Source: Candidatus Bipolaricaulota bacterium (GTDB taxonomy: Bacteria; Bipolaricaulota; Bipolaricaulia; UBA7950; UBA9294). Taken from it: 42,404 nt of DNA. The stretch lies in the NCBI GenBank assembly GCA_030612175.1, contig JAUWOJ010000002.1, positions 1 to 42,404 of the forward strand. The letters run 5' to 3'. Below the pieces are notes generated by a model. That model saw only the letters and a list, made by a program, of their open reading frames with translations, was not told the DNA's origin and ran no database searches. The position numbers and the translations under genes were made by a program. This document shows positions 1 through 7,901 of the stretch, piece by piece; the first letter of the stretch is position 1, and every line of letters begins with the position of its first letter.

Positions 1-394
1 TGAAGATATAGAGATAAGAGAAGAAGATGTATCGTTCGAAGCCGTTCCACCTAAGGGGTTCCTGCTTGCCGAAGACGGTGAAGCGCGCCTTCTTGTTGAT
101 GCCAACCTAAGTGACAAGCTGCGAGAACAGGGCCTCATGCGCGAGATAATGCACAGTGTTCAATTGCTCCGCAAAGAAGCTGGTTTTGCGGTAAGCGACC
201 GCATTATCGTTGGCTATGAGACTGACAGACGACTGACTGATCTCATTACGGAGCACAGGGAAACAATTGCAGCCGAAATCCTTGCCGTCGACCTCGTCTC
301 AAGGCTAGAACAGGATTACGAATACACGGAGGAATTGACAATTGGTGCGTCAACAATCATATTTGGGCTTTCTCGCAGCGGCAAGTCAGAGTAG
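1..394 (+). CDS. ileS: Isoleucine--tRNA ligase, C-terminal fragment (5' end outside window)
   Basis: The reading frame is open from base 2 to a TAG stop at 392-394 and encodes about 130 residues of the end of a class I aminoacyl-tRNA synthetase that charges tRNA-Ile in the cytoplasm. The stretch LREQGLMREIMHSVQLLRKE followed by AGFAVSDRI is the characteristic helical segment of the IleRS/ValRS C-terminal region (usual form LxREhxRxIQxLRKExGxxVxDRI). The last residues carry no cysteine pairs, so if this enzyme has a terminal zinc finger it is not visible here. purA follows after 17 nt in the same direction, so the two are probably co-transcribed. Identity is confident; the catalytic domain lies outside the window. 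Confidence 0.88.
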   Translation, partial: EDIEIREEDVSFEAVPPKGFLLAEDGEARLLVDANLSDKLREQGLMREIMHSVQLLRKEAGFAVSDRIIVGYETDRRLTDLITEHRETIAAEILAVDLVSRLEQDYEYTEELTIGASTIIFGLSRSGKSE

Positions 395-411
395 AGAACA
401 GGGAGAAAGAA

Positions 412-1686
412 ATGGCCACAGCAATTCTCGGCATGCAGTGGGGAGATGAAGGAAAGGGAAAGATTACACACCTTCTTGCTCGTGAAGCCGACATGGTAGT
501 GCGCTATAACGGTGGTCCCAATGCCGGCCATACCGTGATTGACCGCGGGGAGAAATTTGGCATACACCTGCTTCCCATGGGGTGTTTCTATCGTGATGCT
601 CGTTGTGTATTAGCAAGTGGAATGGTGATAGATATCCCTATCTTGCGCGAAGAGTATGGACTAATCGCTAACCATCTCAAATGGGAGCCCGAAATTGTCA
701 TTGCTGAAAATGCACACGTTATTCTTCCGTATCACAGACTGTTGGAGGAGCTCGAGGGTGGTGGAGCGCGTATTGGTACAACACGCAGGGGTATTGGCCC
801 TGCCTACCGTGACAAAGTTGCACGGGTAGGAATCCGGGCCGACGACCTGCTGTATCCGGTTCGCTTGCGCAAGAAGCTAGCTCAGAAGATTAGCATACTG
901 AAGCGAGCATGGCCGGGTTCTCCGGAGCTCTCTTCCCTTTCCACGGATCTGCTGGCTAAGGATCTGCTGGCCTCTGCGGAACCTTTTCTTGGGTCGATCA
1001 GGAATGCTATTCCCATCATTGCGCAGGCTTTAAACAGAGGAGAAAACGTGTTGTTTGAGGGGGCGCAAGGGGCTCTCCTTGATCTTGATTTTGGCACATA
1101 CCCGTTCGTTACCTCTTCTTCCACTACTTTTGCGGGCCTGGGCAACGCGATTGGAATCCCTCTTCCGCAAATTGATTGCCGTGTTGGAGTGATGAAAGCG
1201 TATACTACACGCGTTGGAAGAGGACCTTTTCCCACACGGATAACCGACAAACTGGGGGACTTCCTGCAACAAGCGGGGAATGAATTTGGGGTAACAACTG
1301 GACGGCCACGGGATTGTGGCTGGCTTGACTTGGTCGCGCTCAAGTATGCCGTTGCTTTGAATGATCCCACGACCCTTGCAATTACCAAGCTTGATGTGCT
1401 ATCCGGTCTAGATGAGATCAGGATGTGTGGAGCTTATCAACTCGAAGGACGCGAGACCAACACCTTTTCGGGCTCCGCTGAACAGCTAGCCCTTTGTGAG
1501 CCAATATACGAGAGCATCTCAGGATGGAAAGAGGATATTAGGGGAGTTACCGATTATGAAAGCTTGCCGCGAGCAGCTCGCGCTTACATTGAACGAATCT
1601 CACAAGAGCTGCAGGCGCCAATCGGAATTGTCTCTACGGGGCCAAGCCCCGAGGAAACAATCAACATCAGCTTTGACAGGTATTAG
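412..1686 (+). CDS. purA: Adenylosuccinate synthetase
   Basis: This 424-residue protein catalyses the GTP-dependent joining of IMP and aspartate, the first committed step from IMP to AMP. The N-terminal GDEGKGK loop (about residues 11-17), GGPNAGHTV (about 37-45), TTRRGIGPAYRDK (about 123-135) and EGAQGALLDLDFGTYPFVTSSSTT (split here at about 215-238) are the family's GTP- and IMP-binding elements. Length is normal for the family. The ATG at 412 is preceded by AGGGAGA at a good distance and the protein begins directly with the conserved first strand (TAILGMQWGDEGKG). It follows ileS by 17 nt. The promoter for the next gene, rplM, lies partly inside its last codons. Confidence 0.97.
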   Translation: MATAILGMQWGDEGKGKITHLLAREADMVVRYNGGPNAGHTVIDRGEKFGIHLLPMGCFYRDARCVLASGMVIDIPILREEYGLIANHLKWEPEIVIAENAHVILPYHRLLEELEGGGARIGTTRRGIGPAYRDKVARVGIRADDLLYPVRLRKKLAQKISILKRAWPGSPELSSLSTDLLAKDLLASAEPFLGSIRNAIPIIAQALNRGENVLFEGAQGALLDLDFGTYPFVTSSSTTFAGLGNAIGIPLPQIDCRVGVMKAYTTRVGRGPFPTRITDKLGDFLQQAGNEFGVTTGRPRDCGWLDLVALKYAVALNDPTTLAITKLDVLSGLDEIRMCGAYQLEGRETNTFSGSAEQLALCEPIYESISGWKEDIRGVTDYESLPRAARAYIERISQELQAPIGIVSTGPSPEETINISFDRY

Positions 1687-1701
1687 TTGCCGCGTTATAA
1701 T
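1673..1701 (+). promoter_or_regulatory. Consensus sigma-70-type promoter for rplM
   Basis: TTGACA at 1673-1678 and TATAAT at 1696-1701 are separated by exactly 17 nt, a perfect match to the housekeeping consensus. The -35 box lies inside the last codons of purA. The predicted transcript start is near 1708, giving a leader of about 30 nt that includes the GAGGGG ribosome binding site of rplM. Confidence 0.75.
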
Positions 1702-1737
1702 AGATATTCATAATTTGGCAATCGTGAGGGGTAAGAC

Positions 1738-2181
1738 ATGCAACGTACGTACGTGGCAAAGAAAGAAGGAGCAGGCAAGGACTGGCATCGCAATTGGTAT
1801 TTAGTTAATGCCGACGGAAAATGCCTCGGTCGCCTCGCAAGCGAAATTGCTATTATGTTGCAGGGTAAGCACAAACCGATCTATACGCCGAGCGTCGATA
1901 CGGGTGATTACATAGTAGTGATCAATTCCGAGAAGATAGCCCTAACTGGCAAGAAGTGGGAGCAGAAGCTTTACCAACGTCATAGTGGATACATCGGCGG
2001 ACTGAAGGAAATGAATTATCGTCGATTGATCGCTAGACGACCTACGCTTCCGCTCCGTGAAGCAGTACGTCGTATGCTTCCAAAGAACAATCTCAGTCGA
2101 CAAATGCTTCGCAAACTAAAGCTATACTGTGGCCCCGAACACCCACACGCTGCCCAGCAGCCGCAGGAGATCTCCCTCTAG
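1738..2181 (+). CDS. rplM: 50S ribosomal protein L13
   Basis: This 147-residue protein is a primary assembly protein of the large ribosomal subunit. The family signatures are visible: WYLVNADGKCLGRLASEIA near the start, LQGKHKPIYTPSVDTGDYIVVIN, YQRHSGYIGGLKE, and the C-terminal region LRKLKLYCGPEHPHAAQQP. Length is typical. The ATG at 1738 is preceded by GAGGGG. In most bacteria rpsI (S9) follows rplM directly; here the next gene is an unrelated exported protein, so S9 must be encoded elsewhere. It has its own strong promoter inside the end of purA. Confidence 0.97.
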   Translation: MQRTYVAKKEGAGKDWHRNWYLVNADGKCLGRLASEIAIMLQGKHKPIYTPSVDTGDYIVVINSEKIALTGKKWEQKLYQRHSGYIGGLKEMNYRRLIARRPTLPLREAVRRMLPKNNLSRQMLRKLKLYCGPEHPHAAQQPQEISL

Positions 2182-2317
2182 AATAGCTTTCCCGTTAGAC
2201 ACATGTCATGCAGAGAGTGGACAAAACGGGAACAAGGCCCTAACTCCTTTCATCCCATTAGAACAACATCAATGCAGAATAGAGATGAGAGACATTGGTG
2301 TGAATAAAGGGGGGATG

Positions 2318-2956
2318 ATGCTTAGAGGTGTATCGTGGGTTTTGTGCGCGTGCGCAACAATATTGGTTGTTGTATCTCTGGTTGTTTCCGGGTATTCTCA
2401 AGGTCCAAGGCTTGCCGTTTATCTTGAAGCAAACTCTTCTATTCCCGCGGTCGAATTCGAGGCCCTTGGAGATTACATCAACAAGCATTCTCCGATTCTA
2501 ACCGGTGCAGTAGTCTCTAGCCCAGAAGATGTCATATATGCGCAGAGGGTTACCAATATGCGCATCGATGATGATACGTCGATAGGGCAAATGAGAGAAC
2601 TGACACGAATCCTGAATTGTGATTACCTTATTATTTTTCGTGTTGTTTCTTGGGGGACGAATATCTCTTTTAGGCCGGAGCGCTCAATGCTACTCTTAGC
2701 AACGACCGTGTTTGTCGAGTTCTTGCGTAACCCAATGTCTTTCCTCCTAAATCCGGCTGTAACACTTTTTGGGGTCGATAAGAGAGCAACAGTTACTATA
2801 GCTGCCACAGTTTATGACCCGTCAGGGAAGGCAGAATGCGGTATTGCCGTTACCCACACTGACTGCCCGGTTCTGTCAGTGTTTACGGCAGATCCGCTGA
2901 CCGCAGCGCGAGAAGCAGTAGACAAGATCCTCTATCAACTCACCGCAACCCTGTGA
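2318..2956 (+). CDS. Exported or membrane-anchored protein of unknown function
   Basis: The chosen start is the second ATG of the pair at 2315/2318, 7 nt after the purine-rich AAGG of AAAGGGGGG; the frame is open further upstream but those codons overlap rplM. The 212-residue product begins with a hydrophobic stretch (about residues 5-26) ending near GYSQG, which fits a signal peptide or a single membrane anchor. The remainder has alternating predicted strands and helices, including LTRILNCDYLIIFRVVSWG, a pattern seen in periplasmic proteins of the CsgG/TolB-N-like type (a helix followed by a CDYLI strand). That resemblance is weak and I do not assign a function. No lipobox cysteine is evident at the cleavage point. 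It sits between rplM and two secreted PKD proteins, so an envelope role is likely. Confidence 0.6.
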   Translation: MLRGVSWVLCACATILVVVSLVVSGYSQGPRLAVYLEANSSIPAVEFEALGDYINKHSPILTGAVVSSPEDVIYAQRVTNMRIDDDTSIGQMRELTRILNCDYLIIFRVVSWGTNISFRPERSMLLLATTVFVEFLRNPMSFLLNPAVTLFGVDKRATVTIAATVYDPSGKAECGIAVTHTDCPVLSVFTADPLTAAREAVDKILYQLTATL

Positions 2957-2962
2957 CTTGGT

Positions 2963-2992
2963 TTCGACTTCGCTCTCTGTTATTGTTACAAT
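2963..2992 (+). promoter_or_regulatory. Possible promoter for the large PKD protein
   Basis: TTCGAC at 2963-2968 and TACAAT at 2987-2992 with an 18-nt spacer form a plausible but imperfect sigma-70-type promoter in the gap before the gene that starts at 3061. The leader would be about 60 nt. Confidence 0.35.
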
Positions 2993-3060
2993 GAATATCA
3001 GCGCAATAGATCACTGATTTGCGGCATGCAAGATGGAGTAGTGAAAGCAAGGAGGCGATA

Positions 3061-5301
3061 ATGAGAGCAGATAGGGTCGGCTTTCGTGGTTTTATCTTCT
3101 TTTGTACTCTGATGATTCTCTGTCTTTCCGTAATGGCGCTTGCCCAGGGAGAATATTCCTATGTGGTTAGGCAAGGCGGAGAACAGGTGCGAATTGAACC
3201 GATAAGTAACGTTTTGGGAGTAGTTGACTACTATGATTATGACGCGGAAAGCTTTCAGTCTGCTAACCTTGCTTTACACGAAACCAGCACAATAGTGATG
3301 TTCTTATACGAAGATACGACTACCAAGATGCTGTCGCTGTTCATGTTGGTCGATTCACCTCAAGGTGTGGGAGGAACAGCTCGGGTGAGTATGTCTGGTG
3401 TTCCCGCTGACGCGGAGTTCTTGGTTAAAGATGACGAATTCGATTTCTTCGACACTTGGAAACTAACACCACCAACCGCAATTGTCTCCTGGGGATGGAG
3501 CGAAGGGAAATGCGATGGAATGGTATTGGGCCCGCTTGCTGCTGAGGTTGACCTGGAGATAGTTATCGACCCCAGCTCAGTTTCTGGAATTGACACCGTC
3601 AGGTTTCTCAGCGGCGATATCTTATCTCCAGATGTAATCAATCTTACGCTGGACGATCCCATTCTTATTCACGAGGCCGGGGCCAGGCCCGAAGACGAGC
3701 CCGAAGCCGAGGCCGAGGCCATGAGCATGCCTCCGATCGCCACGTTCAGCGTTTCACCAGCTGACCGGTACATTGACGCAGTAACCACTTTTGACGCGAG
3801 TGAAGCTACTGCTTTCGAAGGGACAATTGCAATTTATGAATGGGATTTTGATGGGGATGACGTATTTGAAGAGTCTACTTCGGATCCCATTACTAGTCAT
3901 GTTTATGGCGCGACTGGCATTAAACATGTGACGTTACGCGCTACTGACAGTAGAGGGGCTCAATCATCCTACACTTACACCATTGATGTTTCTTCTTTCT
4001 CAGTAAAGGTAGTTCGGAGGATGTCCACAGAGCTTGCTCTGCCCGGAAGTACGTTTAAGGTAGAGGTGCAGATTGAACCACAAATGGCTCTTGGTGGAGC
4101 AGGCTTGCAGGAGATACTCCCGCTTGGCTGGGAGATTGAACCATTAGAGAATGCAGGGACTGTATTCAAGCACGCTGATAAGCAGTGGGTATTTATTGAG
4201 GACCTAGAGGCAGGAACAAGCAGAATCATCTCGTATGAAGTGACAGTTCCGGAAAGCGAAGCATTTAGCTCCACATCTTTGCCTGCCCGTTTTGGTATCA
4301 CTGGTGGCTTTCAGGTCGTAACCCCCTTTATTGACATGCTAGTTGCAGGAGAAACGGATATTGAGGTCAGCGATGGCCTGGATATTAAAACAGCAATTGC
4401 CCATCTGGTCCCCGGTAATCAGGAAGATGCGTCAGGAGATACAATCGATCTACGTCTATCAAAAAGTATTCAGCCCGGGCAACTTGACCGCGCTCTGGAA
4501 ATGTGGATGAATGACACAATTGTTCCTGCAACTCAAAGGACACGGATCGATGCACAAGCAATAAAGGATCTAATAGCCTATAGCTATACGTGTACGCCCG
4601 TTGATCAGCCGCTTCCAGTTGTTTCCATGGCAAATATCGAGTCATTGCGCACAATCTCCGCGCCTTTCCCATGTAACAACGTGCTTCTAGGCTACTATGA
4701 TAGAAATGGAAATCTTGCTGGTGACACATTCAGAGTGCGGGTGGAACTGAAAGCCGATCAGGATCTTTATGGTGTGGGGCTTTGTGAGGAAGTTCTTTCC
4801 AGCTGGAGAGTAATGCCCATAGAAAATGATGGATTCTTGTACAAAGAGAGTAGCACACAGTGGGTCTTCCTCGGCAAGGTTCCAACAGGTACGACAAAAA
4901 CAATCGTGTATGAAGTAACAGTCCCACAGAACGCAGCGATCAAACTTCCTAAGGACAGCCCGTACTACGTTACCACAAATGACGTGTATGGTGTGGTGGA
5001 TGCTGTACTTCCGCGTGTCGAGGTGATAGTTGGAGGAGCCAGTAGCGTTGGCATTGTCAGGGAACTCCCGTTGCTTGGGGCGGTTTCTCGATGGGATGTA
5101 AAGAACGATACGATTGATATTGATCTCTCCGCGTACATATCATTTGAACAGGTACAGCGCGCAATCGCTTTCTGGCTTGAAAATGAACCCGTGCCACGCA
5201 CCAACGGGCAGACTATTGACTACGAAACCATGAAGACCATCATTGCTTACTGGCTTAGCAACACAGCTGTTTGCGATCCCCTGCCAAGCGCTTTTCGTTA
5301 A
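3061..5301 (+). CDS. Secreted PKD-domain protein with two copies of a C-terminal repeat module
   Basis: The ATG at 3061 is preceded by AAGGAGG at good spacing; an upstream in-frame start at 3019 has no such site. The 746-residue product starts with a signal peptide (hydrophobic core about residues 9-29, cleavage near ALAQG). It continues with a beta-rich domain to about residue 205, a Glu/Ala-rich linker (about 211-221) and a PKD domain (about 226-311, with YEWDFDGD and the final strand HVTLRATDSRG). Two similar repeats follow, at about 313-520 and 530-746. Each repeat has a beta-sandwich part (QWVF, then a TxxIxYEVTVP strand) and then a roughly 55-residue helical segment. In that segment the pattern I-(S/D)-(F/Y)-E-x-(V/M)-x-x-x-I-A-x-W-L appears twice in the last repeat, resembling a degenerate dockerin. 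No catalytic motif is seen. Likely a surface or extracellular binding protein; the next gene is a shorter paralogue. Confidence 0.75.
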   Translation: MRADRVGFRGFIFFCTLMILCLSVMALAQGEYSYVVRQGGEQVRIEPISNVLGVVDYYDYDAESFQSANLALHETSTIVMFLYEDTTTKMLSLFMLVDSPQGVGGTARVSMSGVPADAEFLVKDDEFDFFDTWKLTPPTAIVSWGWSEGKCDGMVLGPLAAEVDLEIVIDPSSVSGIDTVRFLSGDILSPDVINLTLDDPILIHEAGARPEDEPEAEAEAMSMPPIATFSVSPADRYIDAVTTFDASEATAFEGTIAIYEWDFDGDDVFEESTSDPITSHVYGATGIKHVTLRATDSRGAQSSYTYTIDVSSFSVKVVRRMSTELALPGSTFKVEVQIEPQMALGGAGLQEILPLGWEIEPLENAGTVFKHADKQWVFIEDLEAGTSRIISYEVTVPESEAFSSTSLPARFGITGGFQVVTPFIDMLVAGETDIEVSDGLDIKTAIAHLVPGNQEDASGDTIDLRLSKSIQPGQLDRALEMWMNDTIVPATQRTRIDAQAIKDLIAYSYTCTPVDQPLPVVSMANIESLRTISAPFPCNNVLLGYYDRNGNLAGDTFRVRVELKADQDLYGVGLCEEVLSSWRVMPIENDGFLYKESSTQWVFLGKVPTGTTKTIVYEVTVPQNAAIKLPKDSPYYVTTNDVYGVVDAVLPRVEVIVGGASSVGIVRELPLLGAVSRWDVKNDTIDIDLSAYISFEQVQRAIAFWLENEPVPRTNGQTIDYETMKTIIAYWLSNTAVCDPLPSAFR
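4000..5300 (+). repeat. Protein-level tandem duplication inside the PKD protein
   Basis: Two segments of about 200 residues each are homologous in translation. The first contains GWEIEPLENAGTVFKHADKQ, WVFIEDLEAGTSRIISYEVT and a later DTIDLRLSKSIQPGQLDRAL. The second contains SWRVMPIENDGFLYKESSTQ, WVFLGKVPTGTTKTIVYEVT and DTIDIDLSAYISFEQVQRAI. The nucleotide sequences have diverged, so the duplication is old. Boundaries are approximate. Confidence 0.75.
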
Positions 5302-5432
5302 TGCTACATCCCTAACGACGACGTCCAGTAGTGTTCTGGCAGGTGACTTGAAAGTGGAAATAGTCTGGGTTCTGGAAACGAGGACTGCTTGGTGGAGAAT
5401 GCCATGGCCAAGGACAAGGTAAGGAGAAGAGG

Positions 5433-6119
5433 ATGAGAACCCTGAGTGTCTTTCTTGCCGGAGCGATCATTGCGGGAATGGCATTTTCTGGCTCAGGGTT
5501 CGAGGCCGATTTTGAGCCATCAGATTACAACCCCGCTCCAGGAGAAAGTGTAGCATTTAAGGTCACCTCCTCTTATGCAACTGATGAGGCGATTTCGTAT
5601 GGATGGGATTTCGATGGTGATGGCATCTATGACATATCAACCAAGGAACCATATATAGAGTATAGCTTTCGCAACGTGGGTTATACTAGAGTCTCGCTTC
5701 AGGCAACAAGGAGCGATGGAAAGCGAGCCACACGATGTAAGGGGCTTCTGGTGGGAAACTCTGCGCTGCTTGCAGTACGTGAAGCGTTGATCGAAGAAGC
5801 AGGGACGATACTGGTGTCTCTCACTGTCGCCGCGACAACGTCGGTATTACCGGTCGCAGTGCAGGAGTCAGTTCCCATAGGCTGGCAAGTGGACATCCTG
5901 GATGCTGGGGGGAGCTTTGTGAAAATAGAGGAGCGCAGTCTACAAGCGTTGTGGCTTAGCGAAATAGGAGCCGGCAGGACAAACGTAATCTGCTACCGAT
6001 TGAAGCGATCGTTTGGCGTGGGAAATCCCGAGCTAGGCGGTGAGTTAACTGGATATGCTCAGACAACACTGATCGCCGTGCCTGTTTGTGGGGACATATA
6101 TAGCTCATGGGAGAGATAG
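5433..6119 (+). CDS. Short secreted PKD-domain protein, paralogue of the preceding gene
   Basis: The 228-residue product has a signal peptide (about residues 1-21, ending SGSGFEA) and a PKD domain (about 24-105, with YGWDFDGDGIYD and a closing VSLQATRSDG strand). A single beta-sandwich unit follows, matching the repeat of the upstream 746-residue protein (GWQVDILDAGGSFVKIEE, then ALWLSEIGAGRTNVICYRL). It lacks the helical dockerin-like segment. The start at 5433 follows AAGGAGAAGAGG. It is separated from the larger gene by 131 nt with no clear promoter, so the pair is probably co-transcribed. It ends 6 nt from the converging gene on the other strand. Function is unknown; a surface binding or scaffolding role is inferred only from the domains. 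Confidence 0.7.
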   Translation: MRTLSVFLAGAIIAGMAFSGSGFEADFEPSDYNPAPGESVAFKVTSSYATDEAISYGWDFDGDGIYDISTKEPYIEYSFRNVGYTRVSLQATRSDGKRATRCKGLLVGNSALLAVREALIEEAGTILVSLTVAATTSVLPVAVQESVPIGWQVDILDAGGSFVKIEERSLQALWLSEIGAGRTNVICYRLKRSFGVGNPELGGELTGYAQTTLIAVPVCGDIYSSWER

Positions 6120-6125
6120 CCGTAA

Positions 6126-6620
6126 CTAGTCGTTGTTCTGTGGTCCTAGCTTAAACATGAGTCCCAACAGCAATAACGCTCCAAAACCCAGGCCTAGCGC
6201 TAAACGGAAGCTCAGATAGTAGTGGCCGCGGAGGGCAAGCACAGCCAGAAGAGAACCACCTATGCCCAGTGCTAGCGTACGAAGCAGATAGGGTCTTAGA
6301 AAGCTTCTCTGTGCCTTTCTTGGAAACGTGGCGATCTCCCTGCCGGTTACCGCGAATTCCCAGCCAATAATCACACTGCTCAGTGCGCAGACCGTTAGGT
6401 AGGGAGTTTCTCCCGATAATGTGACAATCAGAGCAAGCATGATAGACGCGAAGAACAAGACGGTCAGAGCTCTTGTCGTTGAGTCAGTCATAACAAGAAT
6501 AATCCAAAGCGCTCCGAGGAAGAGACTCGCCGCGCCAAGTATGGGCGACGTTCGATGGAATTGGGCGCCGGCGATCATCGCCATTCCGATGGAGAAGAAA
6601 AGCATGGAATAAGGTCTCAT
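6126..6620 (-). CDS. Small integral membrane protein of unknown function
   Basis: The 164-residue product is mostly hydrophobic, with about five to six predicted membrane segments (for example MLFFSIGMAMIAGAQF, ILGAASLFLGALWIILVM, ALTVLFFASIMLALIVTL, LALGIGGSLLAVLALRG and the last LALGLGFGALLLLGLMF). I recognise no family. Its ATG overlaps the stop of the DUF58 gene (ATGA), so it is translationally coupled as the last member of the MoxR-DUF58 operon. A role in the same envelope process is inferred from position only. Confidence 0.7.
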   Translation of the reverse strand: MRPYSMLFFSIGMAMIAGAQFHRTSPILGAASLFLGALWIILVMTDSTTRALTVLFFASIMLALIVTLSGETPYLTVCALSSVIIGWEFAVTGREIATFPRKAQRSFLRPYLLRTLALGIGGSLLAVLALRGHYYLSFRLALGLGFGALLLLGLMFKLGPQNND

Positions 6621-7900
6621 CTATACCTCCTTGCTTGTCGCGACAATACCCGGCTTAGTGAATGAGACAATGGGGTGTCAGTATTCCAGTCCACAACTAC
6701 TATTCCAATACGTGTAAGCGTATCGAGCAGGAATGATCGCTTCAATCTGATGATACGCTGGGCAAACGCGAGCTTTGGATCAGCCTTGTGTTGTCTGCAT
6801 TGAGAAGGAAAGGGACGAGGCGCGACAAGTACTATCTGATAGCCACGAGCATGCAGCATTCCCAAAACCTCAATATCATCTAGCCCAGCCAAAGGACTAA
6901 GAACTACCAGTTGTGAGCGAGGAGGGAAAAAACGAGCAGGGAGCTTGTGTAGATCCTCAAATGCAGGCTTGTTTGCTGTTGTTGCGCATGACAAAGCATC
7001 AAGGATCCTTCGTTGCTGGAGTTTGCCGTATCCAGGGTAGGTCCAGTTTATGTAGTCACCATAGATGAGCAAACCAACATTGTTCCCCTGAGTCAGTAAA
7101 TGAGAGCTAATGCTTGCTGCTGCTCGTACGGCGCAGTCAAAAAGCTTCTGACTGTTGAGCGACGTATTGGCGCGCTTGCGCGCATCAAGGATTATGCTTA
7201 CATCGGCAACTCGCTCCTGTTCAAATTCGTTTATGACCAGCTCTTCTCGTTTTGCATATGCACGCCAGTTAATTCGCTTAATGTCGTCTCCTGTGACGTA
7301 GTCCCGGCAACCGAAGAAATCGAGACCAACTCCCCCAATGCCAGTCTTAACGTTTCCAGCATAGATACGAGTATTCCGGGGTCGAATCACCAATTCCTGT
7401 AGTGGCTCTATCCGTGGAAAGACGCGAAACAAGTTTTTGGCAAGCAAGAGCTCTCTGTAGAGAATGGGAATGGAAGTACCGCAAGTTACCATCTCTACAC
7501 CAGAGATGGAATGGCTCCCCCGCGGAGCCTGTATAACATAGGAAATACTTGTCTGCTCAGCTGCTGCTAGTAAAGCCAGCAAAGATGTTTCACCATCCAT
7601 GACACTGATCTCTGAAGGCAGCTTCTCCGATAATCCCAGCCATAACGCCGATGTGCCACGATTCTCAACACTGAGTGTAACGTGGATCTGTTGCCCTTCT
7701 TCAACCAAGCTAGTTTCAAGCCTACGGCAGACGGAGATCTGTGGCTTCTGGCGCATCATGTTGAAGCCAACAAGTGCACTCGCGTATACGAAAAGCGGTG
7801 CAGTCAGAGCTAGAACTCTTCCGCTTCGCAGAAGAATCCCCAATACTGACAGCGCAATGCCAGCTCCAATGTAGATAGCAAGCTTGGTTTGGACGCGCAC
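6617..7900 (-). CDS. DUF58 domain protein
   Basis: The 427-residue protein has two N-terminal membrane segments (about residues 7-45), a beta-rich region, and then the DUF58 signature DYVTGDDIKRINWRAYAKRE (about residues 201-220) followed by LVINEFEQE. After this comes a von Willebrand A-like fold (VSIILDAR, a DXS-less variant of the metal-site strand). DUF58 proteins are almost always partnered with MoxR ATPases, as here. They are thought to act in assembly or maturation of envelope or metal-containing complexes, but biochemical roles are poorly known. The start is a GTG at 7898-7900, one nucleotide after the MoxR stop codon. It overlaps the following membrane protein by 4 nt. Confidence 0.88.
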   Translation of the reverse strand: MRVQTKLAIYIGAGIALSVLGILLRSGRVLALTAPLFVYASALVGFNMMRQKPQISVCRRLETSLVEEGQQIHVTLSVENRGTSALWLGLSEKLPSEISVMDGETSLLALLAAAEQTSISYVIQAPRGSHSISGVEMVTCGTSIPILYRELLLAKNLFRVFPRIEPLQELVIRPRNTRIYAGNVKTGIGGVGLDFFGCRDYVTGDDIKRINWRAYAKREELVINEFEQERVADVSIILDARKRANTSLNSQKLFDCAVRAAASISSHLLTQGNNVGLLIYGDYINWTYPGYGKLQQRRILDALSCATTANKPAFEDLHKLPARFFPPRSQLVVLSPLAGLDDIEVLGMLHARGYQIVLVAPRPFPSQCRQHKADPKLAFAQRIIRLKRSFLLDTLTRIGIVVVDWNTDTPLSHSLSRVLSRQARRYR

Positions 7901-7901
7901 C

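Noticed and set aside
882..1388. 168-residue frame on the minus strand inside purA
   Set aside because: It lies opposite a full-length conserved gene, has no family motif and no ribosome binding site, and its composition is that of an antisense shadow.
2189..2232. TTCCCGTT pairing with AACGGGAA after rplM, as a terminator
   Set aside because: The stem is 8 bp but the loop is 28 nt and no T run follows; support is too weak for a terminator call.
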